Source: Enterococcus columbae DSM 7374 = ATCC 51263
GTDB lineage: Bacteria; Bacillota; Bacilli; Lactobacillales; Enterococcaceae
DNA length: 64,000 nucleotides
NCBI RefSeq assembly: GCF_000406925.1
Contig: NZ_KE136347.1
Location: 472,025-536,024, forward strand
Reading direction: 5' to 3'
Made by a program: the position numbers and the translations under genes. Positions 9,758-18,483 of the stretch are shown piece by piece (within the stretch, counting starts at the first letter, position 1; each line of letters starts with the position of its first letter). Under the pieces are notes generated by a model. It was not told the origin of the DNA and did not search any database. It was given only the letters and a program-made list of their open reading frames with translations.

Positions 9758-9826
9758 TATTTAAGCTAAAGATAAACGATAGGGCTAACAACTTCAAAAA
9801 ATTTAAAAAATTTTTTGAAAAAAATA

Positions 9827-9856
9827 TTGACAACGATTTCAATAAAATGCTATACT
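9827..9856 (+). promoter_or_regulatory. Promoter of the sucrose PTS operon
   Basis: TTGACA (9827-9832), 18-base spacer, TATACT (9851-9856). Confidence 0.75.
9828..9841. promoter_or_regulatory. Catabolite-responsive element (cre)
   Basis: On the minus strand this reads TGAAATCGTTGTCA, a full match to the degenerate CcpA consensus TGWNANCGNTNWCA. It overlaps the -35 and the spacer, a position where CcpA would repress during growth on preferred sugar. Confidence 0.72.
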
Positions 9857-9870
9857 CAAATCGTAATAAG

Positions 9871-9881
9871 GGAACGGTTCC
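9871..9881. promoter_or_regulatory. LacI-type operator 1
   Basis: GGAACGGTTCC, a palindrome, 15 bases downstream of the -10, so around the transcription start. It matches operator 2 at 9 of 11 bases. Confidence 0.72.
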
Positions 9882-9926
9882 ACACAAACGAAGAAAGCTC
9901 TTATTTTTATTTTTTTGATCGATGTG

Positions 9927-9937
9927 GGAACGGTACC
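9927..9937. promoter_or_regulatory. LacI-type operator 2
   Basis: GGAACGGTACC, 56 bases (about five helical turns) from operator 1 and just upstream of the transporter start. The pair suits repression by one LacI-family tetramer or two dimers. Confidence 0.7.
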
Positions 9938-9957
9938 GGATAGAAAGGAAGAATTAT

Positions 9958-11352
9958 ATGGAAAATCGTGAAATTGCAAAAGCAGTTATCGAAGCTGTGG
10001 GAGGAAAGGAGAATATCAATAGTGTCGCCCATTGTGCAACGCGTCTACGTTTGATGGTTAATGATCAAGCTAAAATTGATACTAAAACAGTTGAGAGTAT
10101 TGAAAAAGTAAAAGGGGCATTCTTTAACTCTGGTCAATATCAAATCATCTTTGGTACTGGTACAGTCAACAAGATTTACGAAGAAGTTGTTGCTTTAGGT
10201 GTGAGTGAATCTTCTAAAAGCGAAATGAAAGCGCAAGCAGCTAAATCTGGAAATGTCTTCCAACGAATGATTCGTACCTTTGGGGATGTCTTTGTCCCAA
10301 TTATTCCTGTATTAGTAGCAACTGGGTTATTTATGGGCTTGCGTGGGTTATTAACGCAACCACAAATTTTAAGTGTTTTTGGTATGACACCTAAGTCAAT
10401 TGATCCAAATTTCTTATTATATACGCAAGTGTTAACGGATACAGCTTTTGCTTTTCTACCAGCTTTAGTTGCGTGGTCAACCTTTAGAGTATTTGGTGGT
10501 AGTCCAGTTATCGGTATTGTATTAGGTTTGATGTTAGTTAACCCTTCATTACCAAATGCTTATGCTGTAGCAGCAGGAACCGCTAAACCAATTATGTTAA
10601 TGGGCTTTATTCCGATTGTTGGTTATCAAGGAACTGTTTTACCAGCTTTCTTCGCTTCATTACTAGGAGCAAAATTAGAGCAACGTTTACGTAAAGTAAT
10701 TCCGGATACTTTTGATTTATTATTAACACCATTCTTAACTTTATTAGTAATGAGTTTACTTGGGTTATTAGCGATTGGACCAGTATTCCACTCACTTGAA
10801 ACCGTTGTTTTGAATGCTACTGAATTTGTGTTAGATTTACCATTTGGTTTAGCCGGAATTATTATCGGTTTCTTAAACCAATTAATCGTGGTAACTGGTG
10901 TGCATCACATCTTTAATTTCTTAGAAGTACAATTATTAGCCAATACGGGTAAAAATGCCTTTAACGCAATTATCACATGTGCGATTGCTGCGCAAGGTGC
11001 GGCTTGTTTAGCTGTTGGGGTAAAAACTAAATCTGCTAAATTAAAAGCACTATGCTTCCCATCAGCTTTATCAGCATTCTTAGGAATTACTGAACCAGCT
11101 ATTTTTGGGGTAAACTTACGTTATGTTAAACCATTTGTAATGGGCTTAATCGGTGGTGCCGCTGGTGGTTTTGTTGCTAATATTTTAGGATTAGCAGGTA
11201 CAGGTATGTCAATCACAGTTATTCCTGGTACGTTATTATATCTAAATGGTCAATTATTCCAATATTTATTAGCTAATTTGGTAGCAATTGGGGTAGCTTT
11301 TGCATTGACTTATACAATTGGCTATAGCGATAAAATGCAAGAAAACGCGTAA
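9958..11352 (+). CDS. Sucrose/trehalose-type PTS transporter, EIIBC
   Basis: 464-aa phosphotransferase permease. The N-terminal IIB domain (about 1-85) has the phosphorylated cysteine C26 in VAHCATRLRLM. After a linker comes a IIC domain with about ten membrane segments, containing GITEPAIFGV, the sugar-site motif of the glucose superfamily. There is no IIA domain, so phosphate must come from a IIA elsewhere, as for Bacillus SacP. The ATG at 9958 has AGAAAGGAAG in place; an in-frame ATG at 9922 lies in the operator. With the downstream hydrolase the likely substrate is sucrose, delivered as sucrose-6-phosphate. Confidence 0.9.
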   Translation: MENREIAKAVIEAVGGKENINSVAHCATRLRLMVNDQAKIDTKTVESIEKVKGAFFNSGQYQIIFGTGTVNKIYEEVVALGVSESSKSEMKAQAAKSGNVFQRMIRTFGDVFVPIIPVLVATGLFMGLRGLLTQPQILSVFGMTPKSIDPNFLLYTQVLTDTAFAFLPALVAWSTFRVFGGSPVIGIVLGLMLVNPSLPNAYAVAAGTAKPIMLMGFIPIVGYQGTVLPAFFASLLGAKLEQRLRKVIPDTFDLLLTPFLTLLVMSLLGLLAIGPVFHSLETVVLNATEFVLDLPFGLAGIIIGFLNQLIVVTGVHHIFNFLEVQLLANTGKNAFNAIITCAIAAQGAACLAVGVKTKSAKLKALCFPSALSAFLGITEPAIFGVNLRYVKPFVMGLIGGAAGGFVANILGLAGTGMSITVIPGTLLYLNGQLFQYLLANLVAIGVAFALTYTIGYSDKMQENA

Positions 11353-11379
11353 AAAACAAAATTAGAAAGGGAATATCAG

Positions 11380-12780
11380 ATGTTAGATGGAAAAGTAAAG
11401 GATTCAAAATATCCCGTTGGTTTTCATATTACACCTTTGGCAGGCTTGCTAAATGATCCAAATGGTTTAGTAAAATATGAAGGAATCTATCATGTATTTT
11501 ATCAATTAAATCCAGCTGATACGATTCATAAAAATAAACACTGGGGGCACATCTACTCTGAAGACCTTATAACTTGGCATCGGGCGCCAATTGCTTTGGC
11601 TCCTGATGCTTGGTATGATAAAGATGGGGTTTATTCAGGCAGTGCAATCATTATAGAGAATCAACTACATCTCTATTATACCGGTAATGTAATTGATGAA
11701 GCCGGAGAAAAACATAGCTATCAATGCTTGGCTGTTTCAAATGATGGCTTTACCTTTGAAAAGAAAGGGCCAATTTTTGAGCATCCAAAAGGCTTTACTC
11801 GCCATGTTCGTGATCCCAAAGTATGGTATGACGAAAAAGAGGCTTGCTATTATCTGGTTCTAGGCGCTCAGCGTGAAAATTTGACGGGAACGACCTTGCT
11901 TTATCGTTCTAAAGATGCAATTGTATGGGAAAGTATGGGCGATTTAATCACAGATACAAGCAAGCTTTCGCAAATTGGCTATATGTGGGAATGTCCAGAT
12001 TTGATTGTTCAAAAGGATCAAGCATTGTTTATTTATTCGCCACAGGGTATAGAAGCCACTGGTGATAATTACCAAAATATTTATCAGACTGTTTATTTAA
12101 CTGGTGATTTTCAAGAAAATCATTTCACGCCCAATATGGATATGCGTGAGGTGGATTGGGGCTTTGAATATTATGCGCCTCAAAGCTTTTATGATGAAAA
12201 TCGAGTTATATCTTATGGTTGGATGGGGATTACTCAACCTGAGTTTGAATCATCAATGCCAACAGTTACTGAAGGTTGGCTGCATTGTTTAACCATTCCG
12301 CGCACCCTTCATCTAAAAGACAATCAGTTGTTTCAAAAGCCGGTAGAGGAATTGACTGCTTTACGTAAGCAAAAACAGGTGTTTACTGTTGATCAAGCTT
12401 TAAATACAGTCATTCATTCTTCTCAGCTGGAAATCCTCATTAGTCAGCCAACAGGATTAGCTAGTTTTGATTTGACTATTGACGAAAATCTTACTTTATC
12501 TTATGATGCTACCGATTTTTCTTTAAAATTGACTCGACTTAATTGGTATACGAATCAGCTAGAAGAACGTAAAACGCAACTAACTTCGGCATTAAAGAAT
12601 CTCCAATGGTTTATTGATGGCTCAGTTAGTGAATTGTTCTTAAATGATGGTCAATCAGTAGCTTCAGCTAGATTTTTTAGCTCATTTGTAGAACAAAAAC
12701 AGCTAGAAGTGACTTTTGCTGCTCAATCCACTCAAGAAATGGTTGTTTATGAGTTAAAGCCATTGACTATTGAGGCTTAA
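11380..12780 (+). CDS. Sucrose-6-phosphate hydrolase (GH32)
   Basis: Glycoside hydrolase family 32 enzyme (466 aa) expected to split sucrose-6-phosphate into glucose-6-phosphate and fructose in the cytoplasm. The three catalytic motifs are clear: NDPNG with nucleophile D26, RDPK (transition-state stabiliser) and WECPD (acid/base Glu). GWMG and the C-terminal beta-sandwich with DGSVSELFLNDG are also present. No signal peptide, which argues against a secreted fructanase. It follows the PTS gene by 27 bases. Known names for this gene are scrB or sacA. Confidence 0.94.
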   Translation: MLDGKVKDSKYPVGFHITPLAGLLNDPNGLVKYEGIYHVFYQLNPADTIHKNKHWGHIYSEDLITWHRAPIALAPDAWYDKDGVYSGSAIIIENQLHLYYTGNVIDEAGEKHSYQCLAVSNDGFTFEKKGPIFEHPKGFTRHVRDPKVWYDEKEACYYLVLGAQRENLTGTTLLYRSKDAIVWESMGDLITDTSKLSQIGYMWECPDLIVQKDQALFIYSPQGIEATGDNYQNIYQTVYLTGDFQENHFTPNMDMREVDWGFEYYAPQSFYDENRVISYGWMGITQPEFESSMPTVTEGWLHCLTIPRTLHLKDNQLFQKPVEELTALRKQKQVFTVDQALNTVIHSSQLEILISQPTGLASFDLTIDENLTLSYDATDFSLKLTRLNWYTNQLEERKTQLTSALKNLQWFIDGSVSELFLNDGQSVASARFFSSFVEQKQLEVTFAAQSTQEMVVYELKPLTIEA

Positions 12781-12791
12781 TATAGTAAATA

Positions 12792-12835
12792 GAAGTGAAG
12801 GAACTATTTGTAATCAGTTCTTTTGCTTCTTTTTT
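12792..12835 (+). terminator. Terminator of the sucrose operon
   Basis: GAAGTGAAGGAACT and AGTTCTTTTGCTTC arms plus a T-run, starting 11 bases after the hydrolase stop. Confidence 0.8.
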
Positions 12836-12865
12836 ATTTAAGCATATCTCGAAAGGATGATTGAT

Positions 12866-13378
12866 TTGCAATTACGCTTGGCACGAATGAATGATTTACA
12901 GGAAATTATGGCAATTTTTAATGCGGCGATTGCCTATATCGGAAAACAAGGCTCACCTCAGTGGCAAAATGGCTATGGACCGCAAGTAGAGCAAATCAAG
13001 CAAGACATCAACAAGCAACAGCTCTACGTATTTGTCGATGAGCTTGAAAAAATTTTGGCTGTGGCAGCGCTAGTTGAAGGAATTGATCCAGTTTATACAG
13101 CAATCGATGGTACTTGGCAAGGAAATGAAGCGTATATTTCGATTCACCGGGTTGCTGTTAGTGCGGAAACTATGGGAAAAGGCATCGCCAAGCTGTTCTT
13201 GAAGCACCTAGTTGAACAATGTCAACAGCTCGATTACCAAGATATTCGTATTGATACTCACGAATTGAATATCGGTATGCAAAAAGTTATTTTAGCTAAT
13301 GGTTTTCAATACCGTGGACAAGTAGTTTTTCCCATTCCATTTGGGGAACGCTTGGCTTATCAATTATATCTTGGATAA
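12866..13378 (+). CDS. GNAT-family N-acetyltransferase
   Basis: About 170 aa with the GNAT fold. The acetyl-CoA loop is visible as VAVSAETMGKGIAKLFL, preceded by the ISIHR strand. Substrate unknown; similar proteins acetylate amines or protein N-termini. An in-frame ATG at 12857 overlaps the end of GAAAGGATG, leaving no spacing. The TTG at 12866, eight bases downstream of the GGA, is the better start and puts the first beta strand (LQLRLARMNDLQEI) at the N terminus. Confidence 0.82.
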   Translation: MQLRLARMNDLQEIMAIFNAAIAYIGKQGSPQWQNGYGPQVEQIKQDINKQQLYVFVDELEKILAVAALVEGIDPVYTAIDGTWQGNEAYISIHRVAVSAETMGKGIAKLFLKHLVEQCQQLDYQDIRIDTHELNIGMQKVILANGFQYRGQVVFPIPFGERLAYQLYLG

Positions 13379-13440
13379 GCTAAAAAACAATTGAGATATT
13401 GAGATAGAATTGTTAATATAGTGTTGAAGGACGGTGTCAC

Positions 13441-13623
13441 ATGAAGAAAAGAATGAAAAAGAAAAAAGCCTATAAAAAATATATTCAAGATATTTTTAAA
13501 GGCTATGAACAAATGCTAGAAAATCCAGAAATTGATCAATTAACTTTTAGTTATCTAAAAGAAGAAACCTTGCTACATCGTGATCAAGAGCGACGCATTC
13601 GTTTTACAACAAAAGAAAAATAA
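13441..13623 (+). CDS. Small basic protein of unknown function
   Basis: 60 aa starting MKKRMKKKKAYKKY, with a lysine-rich N terminus and a more acidic middle (ENPEIDQLTF). GAAGGA lies nine bases upstream of the ATG, and a strong terminator follows, so it looks like a complete small transcription unit. No membrane segment. I do not recognise the family; the basic N terminus could bind nucleic acid, but this is only suggestive. Confidence 0.65.
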   Translation: MKKRMKKKKAYKKYIQDIFKGYEQMLENPEIDQLTFSYLKEETLLHRDQERRIRFTTKEK

Positions 13624-13652
13624 AAATATTATGTAAACTAAAATGCAGAATG

Positions 13653-13682
13653 AAGAGTTAGGAATTAAACCTAACTCTTTTT
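13653..13682 (+). terminator. Terminator after the 60-aa gene
   Basis: Perfect arms AAGAGTTAGG / CCTAACTCTT with a seven-base loop and T-run. Confidence 0.85.
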
Positions 13683-13773
13683 ATTTGCGCTCATGCAATC
13701 AAATAATTTTACAGGTATGAATATCTATGGAAAAATGATAAAATAAAAGAATACTAGAAGAGGGGGAGCTGCT

Positions 13774-14628
13774 ATGTTCAATGAAAATGAGTATAAGCAA
13801 GATGAACTGAGTTTTGTTGAAGCGAAGGAAACTGCTTCAAAAAATATCGGTCAGTTACTTGAAGATTTGAAGGCTTTTGAGGTAGCCATTCAAACTGAAA
13901 ATGTGGCTGAAATCTATCGAATTTATCAAGGAAAACTGCACAAAGAACTAAAAGAGACATCCAATCAAAACCATGAAATTGATGATTTACTAGCTAAAAA
14001 ATTGCATCACGGTTTTCTTGCTCGTTTTCCATACATGCAATTGATACAGAAAGTTTCACCAACTATTTATTATTATAAGATTGATCAGTACTATCATCAG
14101 CGGCCAACCATTGTAATGGATGTTAGTGTACCAAAAATTTATATTCAATCAACTGTTTTGAATGAATGGAGAAATTTTGATGCCAATGATCAATCGGAAT
14201 TACTTAAAATAGAGAACAAAATGAATCAAATTGATGTTCAAAACCTGACTTGGCAATCTGAGGTAGCTGAATTGGAGACAACCTTACAGCAATTAGAAAA
14301 GCAAATTGAGCAGACCGCACAACAAAAAACGATTTTTAATCGAGTGAAAAATGAAGAAGAGTATCAACAATTGTTGAATTCTAAAGAAAAATTACTTGAA
14401 CGTATCAAGCAAATCAAAAATAAAATCACTGATAAAACGCAACAAGCTGAAATGAAAGAACAGATGCAAGCAGAATATTTTGCCTTGCAGTTACACCGTG
14501 CTTTGATAAAAAAAGAATTGCGACTATTACAAAAGCATGCCCAATCAATTGATCATTTAGAAGCGGAATTAATGCAGTTTATTGCTGACTATTTACAGCC
14601 AAAAGAGGAGGGAAACGAATATGCCTGA
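13774..14628 (+). CDS. Coiled-coil protein of unknown function
   Basis: 284 aa, no signal peptide or membrane segment. The N-terminal half is mixed alpha/beta (YYYKIDQYYHQRP, VMDVSVPKIYIQ). Residues of about 140-250 are a continuous heptad-rich coiled coil (LETTLQQLEKQIEQ, NEEEYQQLLNSKEKLLERIKQI). AGAGGGGGAG precedes the ATG. It overlaps the next gene by 8 bases (GAATATGCCTGA), so the two are translationally coupled and probably act together. I do not recognise a named family. Confidence 0.75.
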   Translation: MFNENEYKQDELSFVEAKETASKNIGQLLEDLKAFEVAIQTENVAEIYRIYQGKLHKELKETSNQNHEIDDLLAKKLHHGFLARFPYMQLIQKVSPTIYYYKIDQYYHQRPTIVMDVSVPKIYIQSTVLNEWRNFDANDQSELLKIENKMNQIDVQNLTWQSEVAELETTLQQLEKQIEQTAQQKTIFNRVKNEEEYQQLLNSKEKLLERIKQIKNKITDKTQQAEMKEQMQAEYFALQLHRALIKKELRLLQKHAQSIDHLEAELMQFIADYLQPKEEGNEYA

Positions 14629-15592
14629 GCAAACGCCAAATGTCGAGGTAACTACCAAGGAAGTGGTGCATTTTAGTGCTGAGCATAAGGCTGAGGCTTT
14701 TGACAAGCCAGCTATTCCTTCACTAGAAGTTTCCTTTGAGACGCATTATGATGAAACGAAGGTACGTGATCATCAAAAAATCTTGACGCTTATTGAAGCA
14801 GCTGAATTAGAATTACGTGATTTAAAATTACGTAAAGAAATAATGGAAGCTGATTTTTCAACATTGACTCAGCTATTTCATGCTTATCTAGTTGAAGAGC
14901 AAGCGATTTCTACATTGGCTAAACAAACTTTAGTGGAATATTTAAGCTATGAATTCCTTCGCCCATTAGCGCATCAAGGTTTAAATAAAGGAAATAACTT
15001 TAATTTGTGGAGTGCTAAGCATTTTCAAGTGTTACATCATCTTGATGAAAAAAATCGGATTATCTTTGAAATTCAGATGAATGGGTTAGATCAGCGAGTT
15101 GTTCCAGAATTTATTCCGTTAATTGCCTTTGATCTTGAACATACAACAGTAGAAATTTTTGATCATCAAATAGCTGTTTTTATCCGTTTATGGTATGAAG
15201 AAGGCGTTTATTCGCGTAATCAACTGGCTTTGTTTAACCATGACTTAAACCAACTGCTCAATTATGCACGACAATTAGGGTTTGAAGTAGAACGTAGCTT
15301 ATTAGATAATACCTATCAATTAGATACCCATTTCACCAGTCAAAATCCTGTGAATACTAAAATTATTGATCAGCTATTCATTGATACGATGGAAGAGGAT
15401 AGTTATGATTTTAATCTTTTAGCTGACCGACAGTATCAAGTGTTACTTGATCATCAGCAGGAAGTACAAATTCAGCTTGATGAGCATGATATTGCACAAT
15501 TAGCAATCAAAACAGCAACGCAAAGACGCTCTATTTTAGATTTCTTGACTAGTTATCCATTTTTAGTGCCTTTATTAATCGGGGCCAAATAA
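14621..15592 (+). CDS. Protein of unknown function, partner of the preceding coiled-coil protein
   Basis: 323 aa from the ATG at 14621, which has GAGGAGGG nine bases upstream. An acidic N-terminal tail (about 1-40) precedes a mostly helical soluble protein rich in Gln, His and Asp. The extreme C terminus is hydrophobic (FLTSYPFLVPLLIGAK), like a short hydrophobic anchor. It is coupled by an 8-base overlap to the preceding gene and ends in a hairpin. No motif I can place in a family. Confidence 0.75.
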   Translation: MPEQTPNVEVTTKEVVHFSAEHKAEAFDKPAIPSLEVSFETHYDETKVRDHQKILTLIEAAELELRDLKLRKEIMEADFSTLTQLFHAYLVEEQAISTLAKQTLVEYLSYEFLRPLAHQGLNKGNNFNLWSAKHFQVLHHLDEKNRIIFEIQMNGLDQRVVPEFIPLIAFDLEHTTVEIFDHQIAVFIRLWYEEGVYSRNQLALFNHDLNQLLNYARQLGFEVERSLLDNTYQLDTHFTSQNPVNTKIIDQLFIDTMEEDSYDFNLLADRQYQVLLDHQQEVQIQLDEHDIAQLAIKTATQRRSILDFLTSYPFLVPLLIGAK

Positions 15593-15598
15593 GTAGTG

Positions 15599-15634
15599 AA
15601 TAACCTGATAGCTAAATATGGCTATCAGGTTATT
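15599..15634 (+). terminator. Perfect 14-bp hairpin terminator
   Basis: AATAACCTGATAGC / GCTATCAGGTTATT, eight-base loop; the T-tract is short (TTATTT). It closes the unknown two-gene unit. Bases 15635-15927 contain no gene, only the ahp control region. Confidence 0.75.
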
Positions 15635-15821
15635 TAGCAACTTTTTTATGATAAATAGCACTTGGTTTAAAAACAAAAATAAATCAAAATCATAGAAGTG
15701 AAATCGCTTAGCTATCACGAATCAAATAATAATTGATTGAGAATACATAGGAATAAATGATAATTATAAGTCCTGTTGAAAGTAAATTTCGATTTTTTAA
15801 CGAAAATATCCCTAATTTTAT

Positions 15822-15836
15822 TTATAATAATTATAA
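15822..15836. promoter_or_regulatory. PerR box upstream of ahpC
   Basis: TTATAATAATTATAA matches the consensus TTATAATNATTATAA at every position. It ends five bases before the -35. A weaker related sequence (AATGATAATTATAAG) lies at 15756-15770. A perR gene is in this window at 23130. Confidence 0.88.
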
Positions 15837-15841
15837 AATAG

Positions 15842-15870
15842 TTGACCGATGGCGTAATTTTGGTTATAGT
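15842..15870 (+). promoter_or_regulatory. Promoter of ahpC-ahpF
   Basis: TTGACC (15842-15847), 17-base spacer, TATAGT (15865-15870), directly downstream of the PerR box. Confidence 0.75.
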
Positions 15871-15927
15871 GGTAACGAGATAACGAAATCTCAAGTAAGA
15901 TAAATAATTATTTGGAGGAATAGCAAT

Positions 15928-16488
15928 ATGTCATTAATCGGAAAAGAAATTATCGAATTTAAAGCAAATGCCTTTCATAATGGTGAATTTATTGAAGTTT
16001 CATCAGAAGATTTTAAAGGTCAATGGAGTATCGTATGCTTCTATCCAGCTGACTTCACCTTTGTATGTCCAACTGAGTTAGAAGATTTACAAGAACAATA
16101 TGCTACCTTAAAACAATTAGGAGTAGAAGTATATTCTGTGTCTACAGATACTCATTTCACGCATAAAGCATGGCATGATCATTCAGAGGCTATTTCAAAA
16201 TTAGAATATATTATGATTGGAGATCCATCACATGTCATTTCAGCTGGTTTTGAAGTGTTAGGTGAAGATGGATTAGCGCAACGTGGAACATTTATTATTG
16301 ATCCAGATGGTATTGTTCAAGCAGTTGAAATTAACGCAGATGGTATTGGTCGTGATGCAAGTACGTTGATTGATAAAATTAAAGCAGCCCAATATGTTCG
16401 TACTCATCCAGGAGAAGTCTGCCCAGCAAAATGGAAAGAAGGCGCAGAAACCTTAAAACCAAGCTTGGATTTAGTTGGTAAAATCTAA
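15928..16488 (+). CDS. ahpC: Alkyl hydroperoxide reductase subunit AhpC
   Basis: Typical 2-Cys peroxiredoxin (186 aa) reducing hydrogen peroxide, organic peroxides and peroxynitrite in the cytoplasm. The peroxidatic cysteine is C47 in FTFVCPTE; the resolving cysteine is C165 in [15 protein letters not shown] is well spaced before the ATG. AhpF, its reductase, follows 20 bases later. The perfect PerR box predicts peroxide induction. Confidence 0.97.
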   Translation: MSLIGKEIIEFKANAFHNGEFIEVSSEDFKGQWSIVCFYPADFTFVCPTELEDLQEQYATLKQLGVEVYSVSTDTHFTHKAWHDHSEAISKLEYIMIGDPSHVISAGFEVLGEDGLAQRGTFIIDPDGIVQAVEINADGIGRDASTLIDKIKAAQYVRTHPGEVCPAKWKEGAETLKPSLDLVGKI

Positions 16489-16508
16489 TTAGGTAGGAGT
16501 TTTGATAA

Positions 16509-18041
16509 ATGGCTTTAGATGTTGAAATAAAATCACAATTAGCTCAGTATCTTGAGCTATTAGAATCAGATGTAGAATTTGTGGCCAGCCTTGGTAACGA
16601 TGAAGATAGTCAAAAGGTGAAGGAATTTTTGCTTGAAATTGCTGAAATGTCACCCAAGCTTTCACTCGTTGAAAAAGCCTTAGATCGTACCCCTTCTTTT
16701 CAAGTAAATCGTAAAAATCAAGAGCCTAGTGGGGTGGCTTTTGCTGGCTTACCTTTGGGACATGAGTTTACTTCTTTCATTTTGGCTCTTTTACAGGTTG
16801 CTGGACGCAAGCCCAAAATTGAAGATGAATTGATTACACGCATTCAATCGATTCAAAGTAATTTACATTTTGAAACTTATGTTAGTCTAACTTGTCATAA
16901 TTGTCCTGATGTTGTTCAGGCCTTGAATATTCTTTCAGTTTTAAATCCACGAATTTCACATACCATGATTGAAGGCGGCATGTTTAAAGCAGAGATTGAC
17001 GAACGGAAGGTTATGGCTGTGCCGACAGTCTTTTTAAATGGCGCTGAGTTTAGCAGTGGTCGGATGAGTATTGAGCAGCTAGTAGAAAAAATTAGTGGGC
17101 CACAAGATGCTAGTACCTTCAATAACAAAGATATTTTCGATGTTTTAGTGGTTGGTGGTGGCCCAGCCGGTGCAAGTGCAGCTATTTATGCAGCACGTAA
17201 GGGAATTAAAACTGGAATGTTAGTTGAAACTTTTGGTGGTCAGGTGATGGAAACTGTCGGAATTGAGAATATGATCGGCACACCATATACTGAAGGACCA
17301 CAATTGATGGCACAAGTTGAACAGCATGTAAAAGCCTATCCAGTTGATATCATGAAAGGCCAACGCGCCAAAGATATTCGTAAAAATGATCTTCTCGAGG
17401 TTGAATTAGAAAATGGGGCTGTTTTACAAGCCAAATCTATCGTTTTAGCTTTAGGAGCAAAATGGCGTAATATCAATGTGCCAGGTGAAGATGCCTTTAG
17501 AAACAAAGGGGTAACCTATTGCCCTCACTGTGATGGTCCATTGTTTACAAATAAAAAAGTGGCTGTAATCGGTGGTGGAAATTCAGGGATTGAAGCAGCG
17601 ATTGATTTAGCTGGCTTAGCCGAACATGTGTATGTTTTAGAATTTTTACCTGAATTAAAGGCTGATCAAGTTTTACAAGATCGTTTAGCACAATTAAAAA
17701 ATGTCACAGTACTTAAAAATGTGGCAACAAAAGAAATTGTTGGTAATGATGAAGTAGAAGGAATTATTTATACTGATCGTGCAGACAATAGCGAACATCG
17801 GATTGATTTAGCTGGCGTATTTGTTCAAATTGGTTTAGTTCCAAATACCAATTGGTTACCTGAAACGATTCAAACAACAGACCGTGGAGAAATTATTGTT
17901 GATAAGCATGGACAAACAAGTTTAGCAGGGGTATTTGCTGCGGGTGATTGTACAGACAGTGCTTATAAGCAAATTATTATTTCAATGGGCTCTGGTGCAA
18001 CAGCCGCTTTAGGTGCTTTTGATTATTTGATTCGTAATTAA
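16509..18041 (+). CDS. ahpF: Alkyl hydroperoxide reductase subunit F
   Basis: FAD-dependent NADH:disulfide oxidoreductase (510 aa) that re-reduces AhpC. The N-terminal tandem thioredoxin-fold domain (about 1-195) carries a CHNC redox pair. The thioredoxin-reductase-like part has VVGGGPAGASAA for FAD, the active CPHC pair, IGGGNSGIEAA for NADH and the closing GVFAAGDCTD. Length and order match the family. Co-transcribed with ahpC. Confidence 0.96.
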   Translation: MALDVEIKSQLAQYLELLESDVEFVASLGNDEDSQKVKEFLLEIAEMSPKLSLVEKALDRTPSFQVNRKNQEPSGVAFAGLPLGHEFTSFILALLQVAGRKPKIEDELITRIQSIQSNLHFETYVSLTCHNCPDVVQALNILSVLNPRISHTMIEGGMFKAEIDERKVMAVPTVFLNGAEFSSGRMSIEQLVEKISGPQDASTFNNKDIFDVLVVGGGPAGASAAIYAARKGIKTGMLVETFGGQVMETVGIENMIGTPYTEGPQLMAQVEQHVKAYPVDIMKGQRAKDIRKNDLLEVELENGAVLQAKSIVLALGAKWRNINVPGEDAFRNKGVTYCPHCDGPLFTNKKVAVIGGGNSGIEAAIDLAGLAEHVYVLEFLPELKADQVLQDRLAQLKNVTVLKNVATKEIVGNDEVEGIIYTDRADNSEHRIDLAGVFVQIGLVPNTNWLPETIQTTDRGEIIVDKHGQTSLAGVFAAGDCTDSAYKQIIISMGSGATAALGAFDYLIRN

Positions 18042-18073
18042 TCAAAGGCGTTAACTCATAAATATTAAAAGAT

Positions 18074-18119
18074 AAGCGAAGATTCATCCCGCAAGTAGGG
18101 AGTGAATCTTCGCTTTTTT
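18074..18119 (+). terminator. Terminator of ahpCF
   Basis: Perfect 13-base arms AAGCGAAGATTCA / TGAATCTTCGCTT and six Ts. Confidence 0.9.
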
Positions 18120-18196
18120 GTAGACTATGTATAGTTTGAATGTAGTAAATGTGTATTTACAGTGTTTATTATAAATTAGACGATCTAATATCGGCA

Positions 18197-18445
18197 TTAA
18201 TGTTTATAAAGTAAATGATCTTCCTCGCTAGGATACAAGGAGTAATAATGTGTTTGGCGTAAAGCTGCTCGTTGGCGGCGTATTTTTCTTTTTAGACGTT
18301 TATTTCGACGATCATCCCAAGCCATAATCCATAAAATTAATAATGGTGTATAGAAAAGGAAGTTATTATAGTCACTTGAAGTCCCTAAAAACAAACCAAC
18401 AAAGAAAATAATCATTAATAAAGCTAATCTTCTCATATATTTCAT
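18197..18445 (-). CDS. SOS-controlled small membrane protein
   Basis: 82 aa. Residues of about 5-22 and 28-43 form two hydrophobic segments (LALLMIIFFVGLFLG, FLFYTPLLILWIM), followed by a strongly basic tail (DDRRNKRLKRKIRRQRAALRQ). AAAGAGGG precedes the ATG. Its promoter is embedded in two LexA-type boxes, so SOS induction is strongly predicted. The position next to lexA recalls yneA-type SOS division inhibitors, but there is no LysM domain and it is downstream of lexA rather than divergent. Function unknown; a membrane-acting SOS effector is an inference. Confidence 0.78.
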   Translation of the reverse strand: MKYMRRLALLMIIFFVGLFLGTSSDYNNFLFYTPLLILWIMAWDDRRNKRLKRKIRRQRAALRQTHYYSLYPSEEDHLLYKH

Positions 18446-18462
18446 CGTAATCCCTCTTTATG

Positions 18463-18476
18463 CGAATATTTGTTCG
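18463..18476. promoter_or_regulatory. LexA (SOS) box 1 of the small membrane gene
   Basis: Minus strand CGAACAAATATTCG, one mismatch from CGAACRNRYGTTYG. It lies just downstream of the -10, about at the transcription start. Confidence 0.8.
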
Positions 18477-18483
18477 TATTTAT

